Below, piece after piece: positions 19,311 to 28,029 of a stretch of DNA of 64,000 bases. Numbering within the stretch: position 1 is the stretch's first letter; every line of letters starts with the position of its first letter. Below the pieces are notes generated by a model. It made no database searches and was not told the DNA's origin. It saw only the letters and a program-made list of their open reading frames with translations. Source of the DNA: an uncultured Christensenellaceae bacterium (GTDB taxonomy: Bacteria > Bacillota > Clostridia > Christensenellales > Pumilibacteraceae). Position numbers and translations under genes: made by a program. The stretch covers positions 124,001 to 188,000 of the forward strand of contig CAJUKG010000002.1 in NCBI GenBank assembly GCA_910586925.1. Reading direction: 5' to 3'.

Positions 19311-19964
19311 ATGAAAAAAACAGCAAACATTTTAATAGCCGTTGCAATATGTTTTTGCATGGCGTTTGCGCTCGCGGCGTGCGCGTCCGTCGCCGTCGAA
19401 CCGACAGACCCCGGCAGCGAGTCGAAAGTCGTTGCCGTCACTATCAAAGATGCCAACGGAAATGCTTTGACTGCGGGAACGCTTGCCGCAGATATTTCTT
19501 ACGGAACGGTGTCGCTCTCGGCAGACGTTACAATGACGAGCGGTACGGCACCCGCGGTAACTTTTGCGGGAATGAACGATGACGTTGCAACGGTGAGCGC
19601 GAACGGCGAAGTGACGCTGAAGGGCGTCGGCGAAGCCGTCATATCTGCGACGGCGGGCGACAAGACCCACCGTATAGTGCTTGTAGTCGGCGACGTCGGC
19701 GGCGGCAGATACACGCTGACGGTTGTCGGCGGCAAGGCGCAGATAGACGGTGCGGACGCGTGGGAAATCGGCACGGTCGTCGGAGGCTCGTCGATTGTCG
19801 CTTTGATGCCCGAAGTGCCGAACGGCATGGTGTTCGAGGAATGGTCGTTCGAGTCCGACGGGCTTCCCGTAAACCCCGACTATCTCAACCGCAACGGCGA
19901 CAATATTTTCGAGATGCCCGCAATGAACATAACTGTCACGGCGCAGTTCTCGGACAAAGCATAA
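19311..19964 (+). CDS. Small Ig-like (BIG2-type) lipoprotein
   Basis: A 217-residue predicted lipoprotein with lipobox 'LAAC' (Cys24). A group-2 Ig-like module ('VSANGEVTLKGVGEAVISAT') is followed by a second beta domain ('YTLTVVGGKAQIDGADAW' to 'MPAMNITVTAQF'). That second domain resembles the N-terminal domain of the large protein at 28030. I prefer the second of two adjacent ATGs (19311), because AGGAG lies 5 nt before it; the first (19308) would leave only 2 nt. It heads cassette two, 13 nt before GH3-C. Confidence 0.75.
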   Translation: MKKTANILIAVAICFCMAFALAACASVAVEPTDPGSESKVVAVTIKDANGNALTAGTLAADISYGTVSLSADVTMTSGTAPAVTFAGMNDDVATVSANGEVTLKGVGEAVISATAGDKTHRIVLVVGDVGGGRYTLTVVGGKAQIDGADAWEIGTVVGGSSIVALMPEVPNGMVFEEWSFESDGLPVNPDYLNRNGDNIFEMPAMNITVTAQFSDKA

Positions 19965-19977
19965 GGAGATTATCGAC

Positions 19978-22900
19978 ATGGTTAAATATAATCGGAGAAC
20001 GAAATCCAAAAAAGCCGCGATCGCCTCGGGCGTGATGAGCGGACTTTTGATCGCAACGTCGTTGTTCGGCAGCGGGGCGTTTTTCGCCGTCGCGGAGAGC
20101 AAAGAACCGACGGATCCTGCGTGGGGCAAACTTTACTATGCCGCGGACTATCAGACGAAAGACGAGCTGAAAGCGGCGAACAACCGGCTTTGCGAGGAAA
20201 TAGAGGCGGAGGGCGCGACCCTTCTCAAAAACGAGGACAACGCGCTGCCGCTCGCGAAAGGCGCGAAAATCAGCGTGTTCGGAAAGTCCTCGCACGGCAA
20301 CGGCACAAAAACGTTCAATTACGACGGCAGAATACACTCGGCGTCGGCGTCGAGTCCGTGGTCGCTCGACGGAAACCGCCGCGTAAGTTTTACGGACGCG
20401 CTCAAAAACGTCGGAGGGTTGACTCTCAATCCCAAACTGCTCGAATTTTATGACAATAATTCTTTGTCAGGTAACGGTTCGACTCCGCCTTCGGGATATA
20501 CGTCCGTTTACAACGACACTGGCGAAACGCCTGTGGCGAATTATGCGAAAATGTCGGGGCTTGAGGATTCTTATGCGCAGTACGGCGATGCGGCAATAGT
20601 CGTATTCAGTCGCAACGGCGGCGAGGGTACCGATTTGTCGCGGTCGATGAATGTAGACGGTGCGCGCACGGCTACCGATCATTATTTACAGCTCGACAAA
20701 AACGAAGCGGAGCTTTTGAAGTATGTCGGCGACAGGTTCGACAAAGTTATAGTGCTGTTAAACGCAGGCACTGCGTTCGAATGCGGTTTTCTCGACGACC
20801 CCAACCATTACGGCTATCACGAAAACATTAAAGCCGCGCTCAATATCGGCGCGCCGGGCGCGAAAGGCTGTAACGGACTTGCTCGCATACTCGTAGGCGA
20901 CGTCAATCCGAGCGGCAGAACGGTAGATACTTACGCCCGCGATTTTAAGCAGGATCCTACCTGGCAGAATTTCGGAAATAACAGTCAAGTCGGCACGACC
21001 GCCGCTTACGACACTTCGAGCGGGATATTGACCGACAGCGATTTCTTCAATAAGTTCGTTAAATACGAAGAAGGCATTTACGTAGGCTATCGCTATTGGG
21101 AAACACGCGGATTTACGGAAGGCGACAAAGCATACGTTTGGGAAAACGCGTACTATAACGACGGCACGACGATCAACGGCGCGACGCTGTCGGCGGTGGA
21201 TGTAACGTACGATAATTGGTACAAAGGACACGTTGTGTATCCGTTTGGTCACGGACTTTCGTACACGACTTTCAAACAGGAAATAGTAGGCGCGTCGCCG
21301 ACTCGAAATACCGAACTCACAAAGGACGGCAAGATCTCGATTACGGTACGAGTCACTAATACGGGCGACGTTGCGGGTAAGGAAGTAGTTCAGCTTTACA
21401 ACACCGCGCCGTACTATGACGGCAGTATCGAAAAAGCGCATGTAACTCTTATCGACTATGCCAAAACGTCCGAACTCGCACCCGGCGAAACGGAGGACGT
21501 AAAAATCACGATAGCCGTGCGCGACCTGCAGAGCTACGATTACGACGACGCCAACGGCAACGGCTTTAAGGGTTACGAAGTCGAGGCGGGCGAGTACGAG
21601 ATCAAGGTGATGAAAAACGCTCACGAAATGTGGGACAGCGTAAAATACACCGTGCCCGCGTTGGACGACAAGCATACGGGCTTTACGTATGCGACCGACG
21701 AGGTAACCGGTACCCCGATAGAGAACAGATTCGACGACGTGAGCTTCGGCGATCGGTACGACGGCACGGAGGCGAGCAAAGCGAAATACATGTCGCGCGC
21801 CGACTTCGAGGGCACTTTCCCGACGCCGCCCACGCCCGAAGAACACAAAATATCCGAGAAGTTCGAACGTCAAATCATGGATTGGTCGAACACGATTAAA
21901 ACCGAAAACGGCATGAATCACACCGATTCCTCCGACGAGCCGTGGTACAACGAAGCTCCCGTGACGTTCAATGCCGATAACGGAATCAAACTCAAAGACT
22001 TGGTGGGGCTCGATTACGAAGACCCGAGATGGAATCTTTTCCTCGATCAGCTCGATCAGACAAAAACGTCCTATCTGTTAAGAAAATGCGATTGGAGGTC
22101 GGAAGCATACAACGAACTCGGAATTCCTTCGACGGTCGCGCCCGACGGTCCGTCCGGTTTTGCGAATAAGGGCGGAGCTTCGGGTACTCAAAACTACTGT
22201 GCGGTGTTCCCCAACGACACGATCGTCGCGTCTACTTACAACAAAGATCTCGCTTATGCGAAAGGCGTCGCGATGGGCAACGAAGGATTGCTCGGCGACG
22301 GCAATAACAATATGATCAACGGCGGCTACTCGCCGGGCGCGAATATCCACCGCAGTCCGTTCTCGGGCAGAAACTTCGAGTACTGCTCGGAGGATCCCGT
22401 AGTCACGGGCTACACGGCGGGTAATATCGTCGCGGGCGGCAGAAGCAAAGGTCTTATTCAATACGTAAAGCATTTCGCGCTTAACGATCAGGAAACATAC
22501 CGCTCGGCTGCGAGCACTTGGGCGAGCGAGCAGAGTATGCGCGAAATATACCTCAAGGCGTTCGAGATAATCGTAAAAGACGGCGGCGCGATAGGCATGA
22601 TGAGCAGCTTTAACCGTCTCGGCACTACTTGGGCGGGCGGCAGTTACGCGCTTCTCACCGAAGTGCTTCGCAACGAATGGGGCTTCCGCGGCTGCGTCGT
22701 TACCGACTACATGAACGGACGCCGCGAAGTAATGAATATAGATCAGTCGATACGCGCGGGCGGCGACACCATGCTGTTCAGCGTGACAAACGAAAGAGAT
22801 TTCACCAATCAAAACACCAATACCACTAAAAATGCGATGCGCAAATCGGCTCACAATCTTTGCTACGCCATTGCCAACAGCAACGCGATGAATAAGACTG

Positions 22901-24063
22901 TAGACGGTTACAATAAACAGCCCGCAGTCGTCGACGTGATAAATTACGACGATTTCGCAATGACCCCCGCAAAGGTGGGTGCGCGGTACGAAGGCAGCGT
23001 CGCGCGCGCTACGTTCAAGAACGTTGCCGGTTACGATATCCCCGCGGACGCGGAATGTACTTACGAACTCAAGAAGGGCAGTAAGCTCCCCGCAGGACTC
23101 ACTCTCTCGCCGAACGGCAGAATAACGGGCGTTGCCGAGAACGTGACGGATAACTACACGTTTACTGTAGTCGCAAAATACCTCGTTGCCGCAAAGGAAG
23201 CGACAGCTACCATAAGCGTCGTAGAAGGCAATGCCATGGTGTTCGACCCGATCAATATTCCCGCAACGCTCATCGGCGAGGAGTTGAACGTAAATCTCGC
23301 GACGGCGAAGCCCGTAATTGTAGGCGACGGCGGCGAGGAAGTCCCCGACGATCTCGAAATAACTTATTCGCTCAAGAACGGCAGTGCGCTTCCCGCGGGC
23401 TTGACGTTCACGGCGGACGGCAAACTCAAGGGCACGCCTAAAAAGGTTTGCAAAAACTACAGCTTTACGATAGTTGCGGAAGCGGAAGGATTTTTGCCCG
23501 GCGAATACACCTGCAAACTTACGATCAACGGCAAAATTGACTTCAAAGTAAAAACGCTCAAGAACGGCAAGTTCGGCATGCCGTATATAGACAAGGTTGC
23601 CGACGCGGTTGCCGAAAACGGCAGAAAGGTGACGTTTGAACTGAAAGATGCGGCGCAAATGCCCAAAGGCTTGACGCTCACCGCGGGCGGCTATATAGTC
23701 GGCACTCCCGTCGAAGCGGTCACGGATCGAGAGATAGTGATAATCGCCAAAGAAACGTTCAGCACCCCCGTCGAGATCGCGTACAAACTGACTATCGGTC
23801 TCGGATATCGCGAAACGGAACTGGTGACTGCGACAGTCGGCGAAGAATACGACTTCGATTTGGCGCAGGCGCAAGGTTCGTTCGACATTACGTATTCGCT
23901 TGCGGACGGTAGCGCGCTTCCCGAAGGTCTGTCGCTCGGAAGCGACGGCATGCTCACGGGCACGCCGACCAAAGCGGGCGTGTACACGTTCACGGTAGTG
24001 GCGTCCGAAGAAGGATACGTAAGCGACAGCATCACTGTCCGCCTGTATGTAACCGCGAAATAA
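19978..24063 (+). CDS. Secreted, circularly permuted GH3 with C-terminal putative-Ig array (GH3-C)
   Basis: A 1361-residue GH3. The signal peptide ends about 'FFAVAES' with no lipobox, so signal peptidase I cleavage is expected. The order is GH3_C (about 60-430, 'YPFGHGLSYTTFKQ'), FnIII-like (about 435-565), GH3_N (about 670-950), then about 380 residues of repeated putative Ig (He_PIG-type) units, each with 'LPxGLxxxxxGxxxGxP' cores. Catalytic candidates are Glu216 in 'RNGGEGTDLSR' and Asp910 in 'GCVVTDYMNG'; 'KHFALNDQETYR' and 'PDGPSG' are intact. There is no C-terminal membrane helix or sorting signal, so the Ig array is the likely means of retention, or the enzyme is released. Confidence 0.9.
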   Translation: MVKYNRRTKSKKAAIASGVMSGLLIATSLFGSGAFFAVAESKEPTDPAWGKLYYAADYQTKDELKAANNRLCEEIEAEGATLLKNEDNALPLAKGAKISVFGKSSHGNGTKTFNYDGRIHSASASSPWSLDGNRRVSFTDALKNVGGLTLNPKLLEFYDNNSLSGNGSTPPSGYTSVYNDTGETPVANYAKMSGLEDSYAQYGDAAIVVFSRNGGEGTDLSRSMNVDGARTATDHYLQLDKNEAELLKYVGDRFDKVIVLLNAGTAFECGFLDDPNHYGYHENIKAALNIGAPGAKGCNGLARILVGDVNPSGRTVDTYARDFKQDPTWQNFGNNSQVGTTAAYDTSSGILTDSDFFNKFVKYEEGIYVGYRYWETRGFTEGDKAYVWENAYYNDGTTINGATLSAVDVTYDNWYKGHVVYPFGHGLSYTTFKQEIVGASPTRNTELTKDGKISITVRVTNTGDVAGKEVVQLYNTAPYYDGSIEKAHVTLIDYAKTSELAPGETEDVKITIAVRDLQSYDYDDANGNGFKGYEVEAGEYEIKVMKNAHEMWDSVKYTVPALDDKHTGFTYATDEVTGTPIENRFDDVSFGDRYDGTEASKAKYMSRADFEGTFPTPPTPEEHKISEKFERQIMDWSNTIKTENGMNHTDSSDEPWYNEAPVTFNADNGIKLKDLVGLDYEDPRWNLFLDQLDQTKTSYLLRKCDWRSEAYNELGIPSTVAPDGPSGFANKGGASGTQNYCAVFPNDTIVASTYNKDLAYAKGVAMGNEGLLGDGNNNMINGGYSPGANIHRSPFSGRNFEYCSEDPVVTGYTAGNIVAGGRSKGLIQYVKHFALNDQETYRSAASTWASEQSMREIYLKAFEIIVKDGGAIGMMSSFNRLGTTWAGGSYALLTEVLRNEWGFRGCVVTDYMNGRREVMNIDQSIRAGGDTMLFSVTNERDFTNQNTNTTKNAMRKSAHNLCYAIANSNAMNKTVDGYNKQPAVVDVINYDDFAMTPAKVGARYEGSVARATFKNVAGYDIPADAECTYELKKGSKLPAGLTLSPNGRITGVAENVTDNYTFTVVAKYLVAAKEATATISVVEGNAMVFDPINIPATLIGEELNVNLATAKPVIVGDGGEEVPDDLEITYSLKNGSALPAGLTFTADGKLKGTPKKVCKNYSFTIVAEAEGFLPGEYTCKLTINGKIDFKVKTLKNGKFGMPYIDKVADAVAENGRKVTFELKDAAQMPKGLTLTAGGYIVGTPVEAVTDREIVIIAKETFSTPVEIAYKLTIGLGYRETELVTATVGEEYDFDLAQAQGSFDITYSLADGSALPEGLSLGSDGMLTGTPTKAGVYTFTVVASEEGYVSDSITVRLYVTAK

Positions 24064-24078
24064 AAATAGGAGAACAAA

Positions 24079-27000
24079 ATGGCAAAAGCTAAAAAACCTA
24101 TCAAGAATATTTGGGGTGCGTTGTCCGTAAAACTCGCTTCCATAATATCCGGAGTGCTTTTCGTCTTGATTTTGGTCGCCACGCTCGTTGCGACGTGTAA
24201 CGACTTTCTATACGGCACTATATGTATGGTCATGGGCAGCGAACGTCGCGTCGTGACCGAGGGCAAGGACCTCTACGAAAACTATATTCGCTACAATACC
24301 GAGTACAAAGGCAAGAAAGACGTTCTCGCCGCGGCGGAGGAGCTTAACGAGCAAATAGTCGCGGAGGGCATCACCCTTCTCAAAAACGAGGACAACGTGC
24401 TTCCGCTCGCCAAAAACAGCAAAGTTACCGTTTTCGGCAAGAACTCGGTGGATCTCGTGCTCGGCGGCGAAGGGTCGAGTGCGGGCAGTAAAGGCGGCAA
24501 CGGTAACGGTTTGTACGACAGCCTTAAAGCCGCCGATATCGAATATAACGACACAATGCGCACTTTTTACAAGAGCGGCAAGAGCGGCGGCGGCAGAGCA
24601 GATACTCCCGCAATGGGCAGTACGCTCACGGGACTTCCCATCGGCGAAGCTCCCATAGACGCGACGAACGGATATTCGGATAAGTCCGTCAACGACAGTA
24701 TCGCGAGTTATAACGATGCGGCACTCGTGGTTATAAGCCGCGAGGGCGGCGAGGGTTACGACATGCCGCGCACCATGTTCTGGAACAAGAGTTCGGGCAG
24801 TTACACCGACTGGAATTCCAACGACGTCATTCCCGGTGCGAGAAGCCGCAACGACCACTATCTCGAACTCGACAAAAACGAGGAGAACATGATACGTTAT
24901 GCGTCGAGCAAGTTCGAGAACGTAATACTCGTGATCAACAGCAGTACGCCCGTCGAACTCGGATTTTTGGACAGCGGCGCGTACGGCAACGTCAAGGGCG
25001 CGGTGTGGATCGGGCATACGGGCGGCAACGGTATCAAGGCTCTCGGCAAAGTTCTCACGGGCGATATTACGCCGAGCGGCAGAACGATAGATACTTATCC
25101 CGCCGACTTCACCAAAGACCCGACCTGGAACAATTTCGGCAATAACATGGTCGGTATGGGTAATGCGTATGCCGTGGACGGCGTGTCCGATTCCGATAAA
25201 ATACGTTTCGTCGAGTACGAAGAAGGTATTTACGTCGGTTACCGTTATTACGAAACGCGCGGTTTCGTCGAGGACAATAAGCAGGGCGCGACGCAAGGCA
25301 AGTGGTACGGCGACAACGTGGTGTATCCGTTCGGGTACGGGCTTTCATACACGACGTTCAAACAGGAAATCGTATCCGCGGGCACGAGCGAAGAAGGCGA
25401 GCTCAAAGCGGACGGCACGATTACCGTAAAAGTCAAAGTGACGAATACGGGGTCGAAGCCGGGCAAGGAAGTTGTGCAGCTTTATTACACTCCACCGTAT
25501 TACGACGGCGGTATAGAGAAGTCGCACGTCGTTCTGGGCGCGTTCGACAAAACGCCGACGCTTTATCCCGCAGACGAAGCGAACGGCAGCGACAAACTCA
25601 ATTCCTGCGAGCTTACGCTCACGATAAACGTGCGCGACATGGCAAGCTACGACTATAACGACGCCAACAAAAACGGCTTTGTCGGTTACGAAACGGAGAG
25701 CGGAACGTACATCGTGAAGCTCATGAAAAACGCGCACGAAGTGATAGACTCTCTCGAGTACACCGTGCCCGCTACCGAAACCGATAAAACGACGGGCTAC
25801 AAGTACGCGACGGACGAGGTCACGAACAATGCAGTGTCCAACCTTTTCGACGACGTGAGTAGCGGCACGGCAAAGGACGGCACGAAGATCTCGAATATCG
25901 AGTACATGTCGCGCTCTGACTTCGAAGGATCTTTTCCTACCACAGTCACCGACAGGACCCTCACCGTCGAGCAGAACAATAAGTTCAAGTTCGAAGTGAC
26001 GGATAACCCCGGTGACCCGTGGTACTCGGACACAAAGCCGACGCAGGCAACCGAGGCGTACGGCGTCGCGCCCATACAGCTTTACGACATGCTGTATCAG
26101 GACGAGGACGGCAAGTGGCACGTGTACGATTTTGCGGACGGCGGCGAAGGCGAAAAGAAGTGGAAAGATCTTCTCGATCAGCTCACCGTCGCCGAGATGA
26201 AAGAACTCGTTGTGAAAGCGTTGTACAGAACTGCGCCGATCGACAGTATCGGGAAACCGCTTTCGAGCGACGGCGACGGACCTGTCGGGCACGCCGTGTT
26301 CATGGGCAATCCTCGCACTTATGACGTTTGCTATTACGCGAGCGAGTGCGTGATGGCGGCTACCTGGAACACCGAGCTTGCAGAAGCGTTCGGGACGATG
26401 ATAGGCGACGAGGCACTCATCGGTAACGCCAAGGGTGACGGAGTGCCGTATACGGGCTGGTACGCGCCCGCGGTCAACATTCACCGCAGTCAGTTCTCGG
26501 GCAGAAACTACGAATATTACAGCGAGGACGGATTCATAAGCGGCAAAATGGCGGCGGCGGTAATACGCGGCGCACAGTCCAAAGGCGTCATCACTTACGT
26601 CAAGCACTTCGCCGTAAACGATCAGGAAACAGATCGCGATACGACGGGGCTTGCCACTTGGGCGAACGAACAGTCCATGCGCGAGATATATTTCCTGCCG
26701 TTTGAAACTGCGGTAAAGGAAGGAAAATCGAAAGGCGTCATGTCGTCGTTCAATCGTTTGGGTACGATCTGGGCGGGCGGCAGTCACGACCTTCTCACCA
26801 AACTTCTCCGTGACGAATGGGGATTTAAGGGTACGGTCGTAACCGACTACAATCTCACTTCGTACATGGACGTCAATCAAATGGTGCGTGCCGGCGGCGA
26901 TACGTCGCTCAGCGCGAGCAAACCTTTCAGCAGCAAATCGGCGACGGCACAAGCCCAGCTTCGCCGTGCGACGCAGAACGTGCTTTACACCTATGCGAGC

Positions 27001-27300
27001 AGCAATATGATGAACGGCTTGGGCAAGGGCGTCAAATTCGGATATAGGATCCCGCTGTGGGTGGAACTTCTCATCTGGTTGAACGTCGTCGTATTCGTCG
27101 TCGGCGCGGGAATAACCACAGCAATGATACTGCTTGCGCGTCGCAGACTCAAAATGCAAAACGCGGGTGACGGCGACGGCGCAGACCGCGAAAATACTGC
27201 AGACGCGGACGTGCCCGACGCTTCGGACACGACGGAAACAACGGACTCATCGGAAGAAATTTCCGAACAAAAAAATAATTCCAAATCGGAGGATAAGTAA
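24079..27300 (+). CDS. Membrane-anchored, circularly permuted GH3 enzyme (GH3-D)
   Basis: A 1073-residue GH3 with the same two-helix topology as GH3-B: an N-terminal helix (about 16-40) and a C-terminal helix (about 993-1018) followed by an acidic tail rich in Asp, Glu and Ser. GH3_C comes first (ending 'YPFGYGLSYTTFKQ'), then the FnIII-like domain, then GH3_N. Catalytic candidates are Glu225 in 'REGGEGYDMPR' and Asp923 in 'GTVVTDYNLT'; 'KHFAVNDQETDR' and 'DGDGPVG' are intact. The cytoplasmic tails of GH3-B (Lys-rich end) and GH3-D (acidic) have opposite charge character. It follows GH3-C by 15 nt and is 1 nt from the next lipoprotein gene. Confidence 0.9.
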   Translation: MAKAKKPIKNIWGALSVKLASIISGVLFVLILVATLVATCNDFLYGTICMVMGSERRVVTEGKDLYENYIRYNTEYKGKKDVLAAAEELNEQIVAEGITLLKNEDNVLPLAKNSKVTVFGKNSVDLVLGGEGSSAGSKGGNGNGLYDSLKAADIEYNDTMRTFYKSGKSGGGRADTPAMGSTLTGLPIGEAPIDATNGYSDKSVNDSIASYNDAALVVISREGGEGYDMPRTMFWNKSSGSYTDWNSNDVIPGARSRNDHYLELDKNEENMIRYASSKFENVILVINSSTPVELGFLDSGAYGNVKGAVWIGHTGGNGIKALGKVLTGDITPSGRTIDTYPADFTKDPTWNNFGNNMVGMGNAYAVDGVSDSDKIRFVEYEEGIYVGYRYYETRGFVEDNKQGATQGKWYGDNVVYPFGYGLSYTTFKQEIVSAGTSEEGELKADGTITVKVKVTNTGSKPGKEVVQLYYTPPYYDGGIEKSHVVLGAFDKTPTLYPADEANGSDKLNSCELTLTINVRDMASYDYNDANKNGFVGYETESGTYIVKLMKNAHEVIDSLEYTVPATETDKTTGYKYATDEVTNNAVSNLFDDVSSGTAKDGTKISNIEYMSRSDFEGSFPTTVTDRTLTVEQNNKFKFEVTDNPGDPWYSDTKPTQATEAYGVAPIQLYDMLYQDEDGKWHVYDFADGGEGEKKWKDLLDQLTVAEMKELVVKALYRTAPIDSIGKPLSSDGDGPVGHAVFMGNPRTYDVCYYASECVMAATWNTELAEAFGTMIGDEALIGNAKGDGVPYTGWYAPAVNIHRSQFSGRNYEYYSEDGFISGKMAAAVIRGAQSKGVITYVKHFAVNDQETDRDTTGLATWANEQSMREIYFLPFETAVKEGKSKGVMSSFNRLGTIWAGGSHDLLTKLLRDEWGFKGTVVTDYNLTSYMDVNQMVRAGGDTSLSASKPFSSKSATAQAQLRRATQNVLYTYASSNMMNGLGKGVKFGYRIPLWVELLIWLNVVVFVVGAGITTAMILLARRRLKMQNAGDGDGADRENTADADVPDASDTTETTDSSEEISEQKNNSKSEDK

Positions 27301-27301
27301 A

Positions 27302-27976
27302 ATGAAAAAATCAACTGCAATTATTACCGCACTCGCGCTTTCCGCGATCACCGCAACTTCGCTAGTCGCGTGCGGCGGCGGCAACGAGGATAACGAACCT
27401 ATCGACCCCAACGACAAGAGTGCGCTCGTCATGGAGGCGGAGTACGTCAATCTCACCGACCCGTTGGTGGTGGGGAAAGCGGAATCCGCGGAAGCGACGG
27501 GACTCAAGCTCATATTCGGTATGGGGTACGATGAGGGCGAAGTCAAGGCGAGCAACGGCTATTATTTGTATCAGACGTTCTCGGATTCGTTCGCAATCAA
27601 CTTCGTGTTTAACTCGTCTATGGAAACCACTGCGCGCATTTCTGTCGCGCTCGGGCTTTCTATCGACAGCGGCGCATTGCAGAGCGCGACGTTCAGTCAA
27701 CAGAATTTCTCGATAAAACTCAACGGCGATCCGTTCAGCTATAGCCTGTTGGCAAAAAACACCGACGATCCCGTAGAGCCTGTCATTAAGGAAGTCACCG
27801 TATCGACGTCGGCGAAAATCAAAAAGGGCGAGAACACCATAACGCTCAAAGTGGAAACAAACTCCGACTTTAACGGACAAAATCTCGGACCTATCATCGA
27901 CTTTGTAAAGGTAAGAGCAAACGACAAAAATGCGGAGCTTTCTTGGACGCCGCATACGGATAATATCGCGGAATAA
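27302..27976 (+). CDS. Small CBM-like lipoprotein
   Basis: A 224-residue predicted lipoprotein with lipobox 'SLVAC' (Cys24). The ATG at 27302 is chosen because GGAGG lies 9 nt before it and a signal peptide follows immediately; the frame is open further upstream but that part is a shadow of the GH3-D tail. The body is one carbohydrate-binding-like beta domain beginning 'ALVMEAEYVNL'. The C-terminus 'PIIDFVKV...AELSW' parallels the lipoprotein at 13465, which suggests duplication of an ancestral GH3-lipoprotein unit. No enzyme motif is present. Confidence 0.8.
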   Translation: MKKSTAIITALALSAITATSLVACGGGNEDNEPIDPNDKSALVMEAEYVNLTDPLVVGKAESAEATGLKLIFGMGYDEGEVKASNGYYLYQTFSDSFAINFVFNSSMETTARISVALGLSIDSGALQSATFSQQNFSIKLNGDPFSYSLLAKNTDDPVEPVIKEVTVSTSAKIKKGENTITLKVETNSDFNGQNLGPIIDFVKVRANDKNAELSWTPHTDNIAE

Positions 27977-28029
27977 CGATAGCATTATCACTGCCGCCGC
28001 CGAACGGTGTGCGGGCAAAGGGGTAAAAT

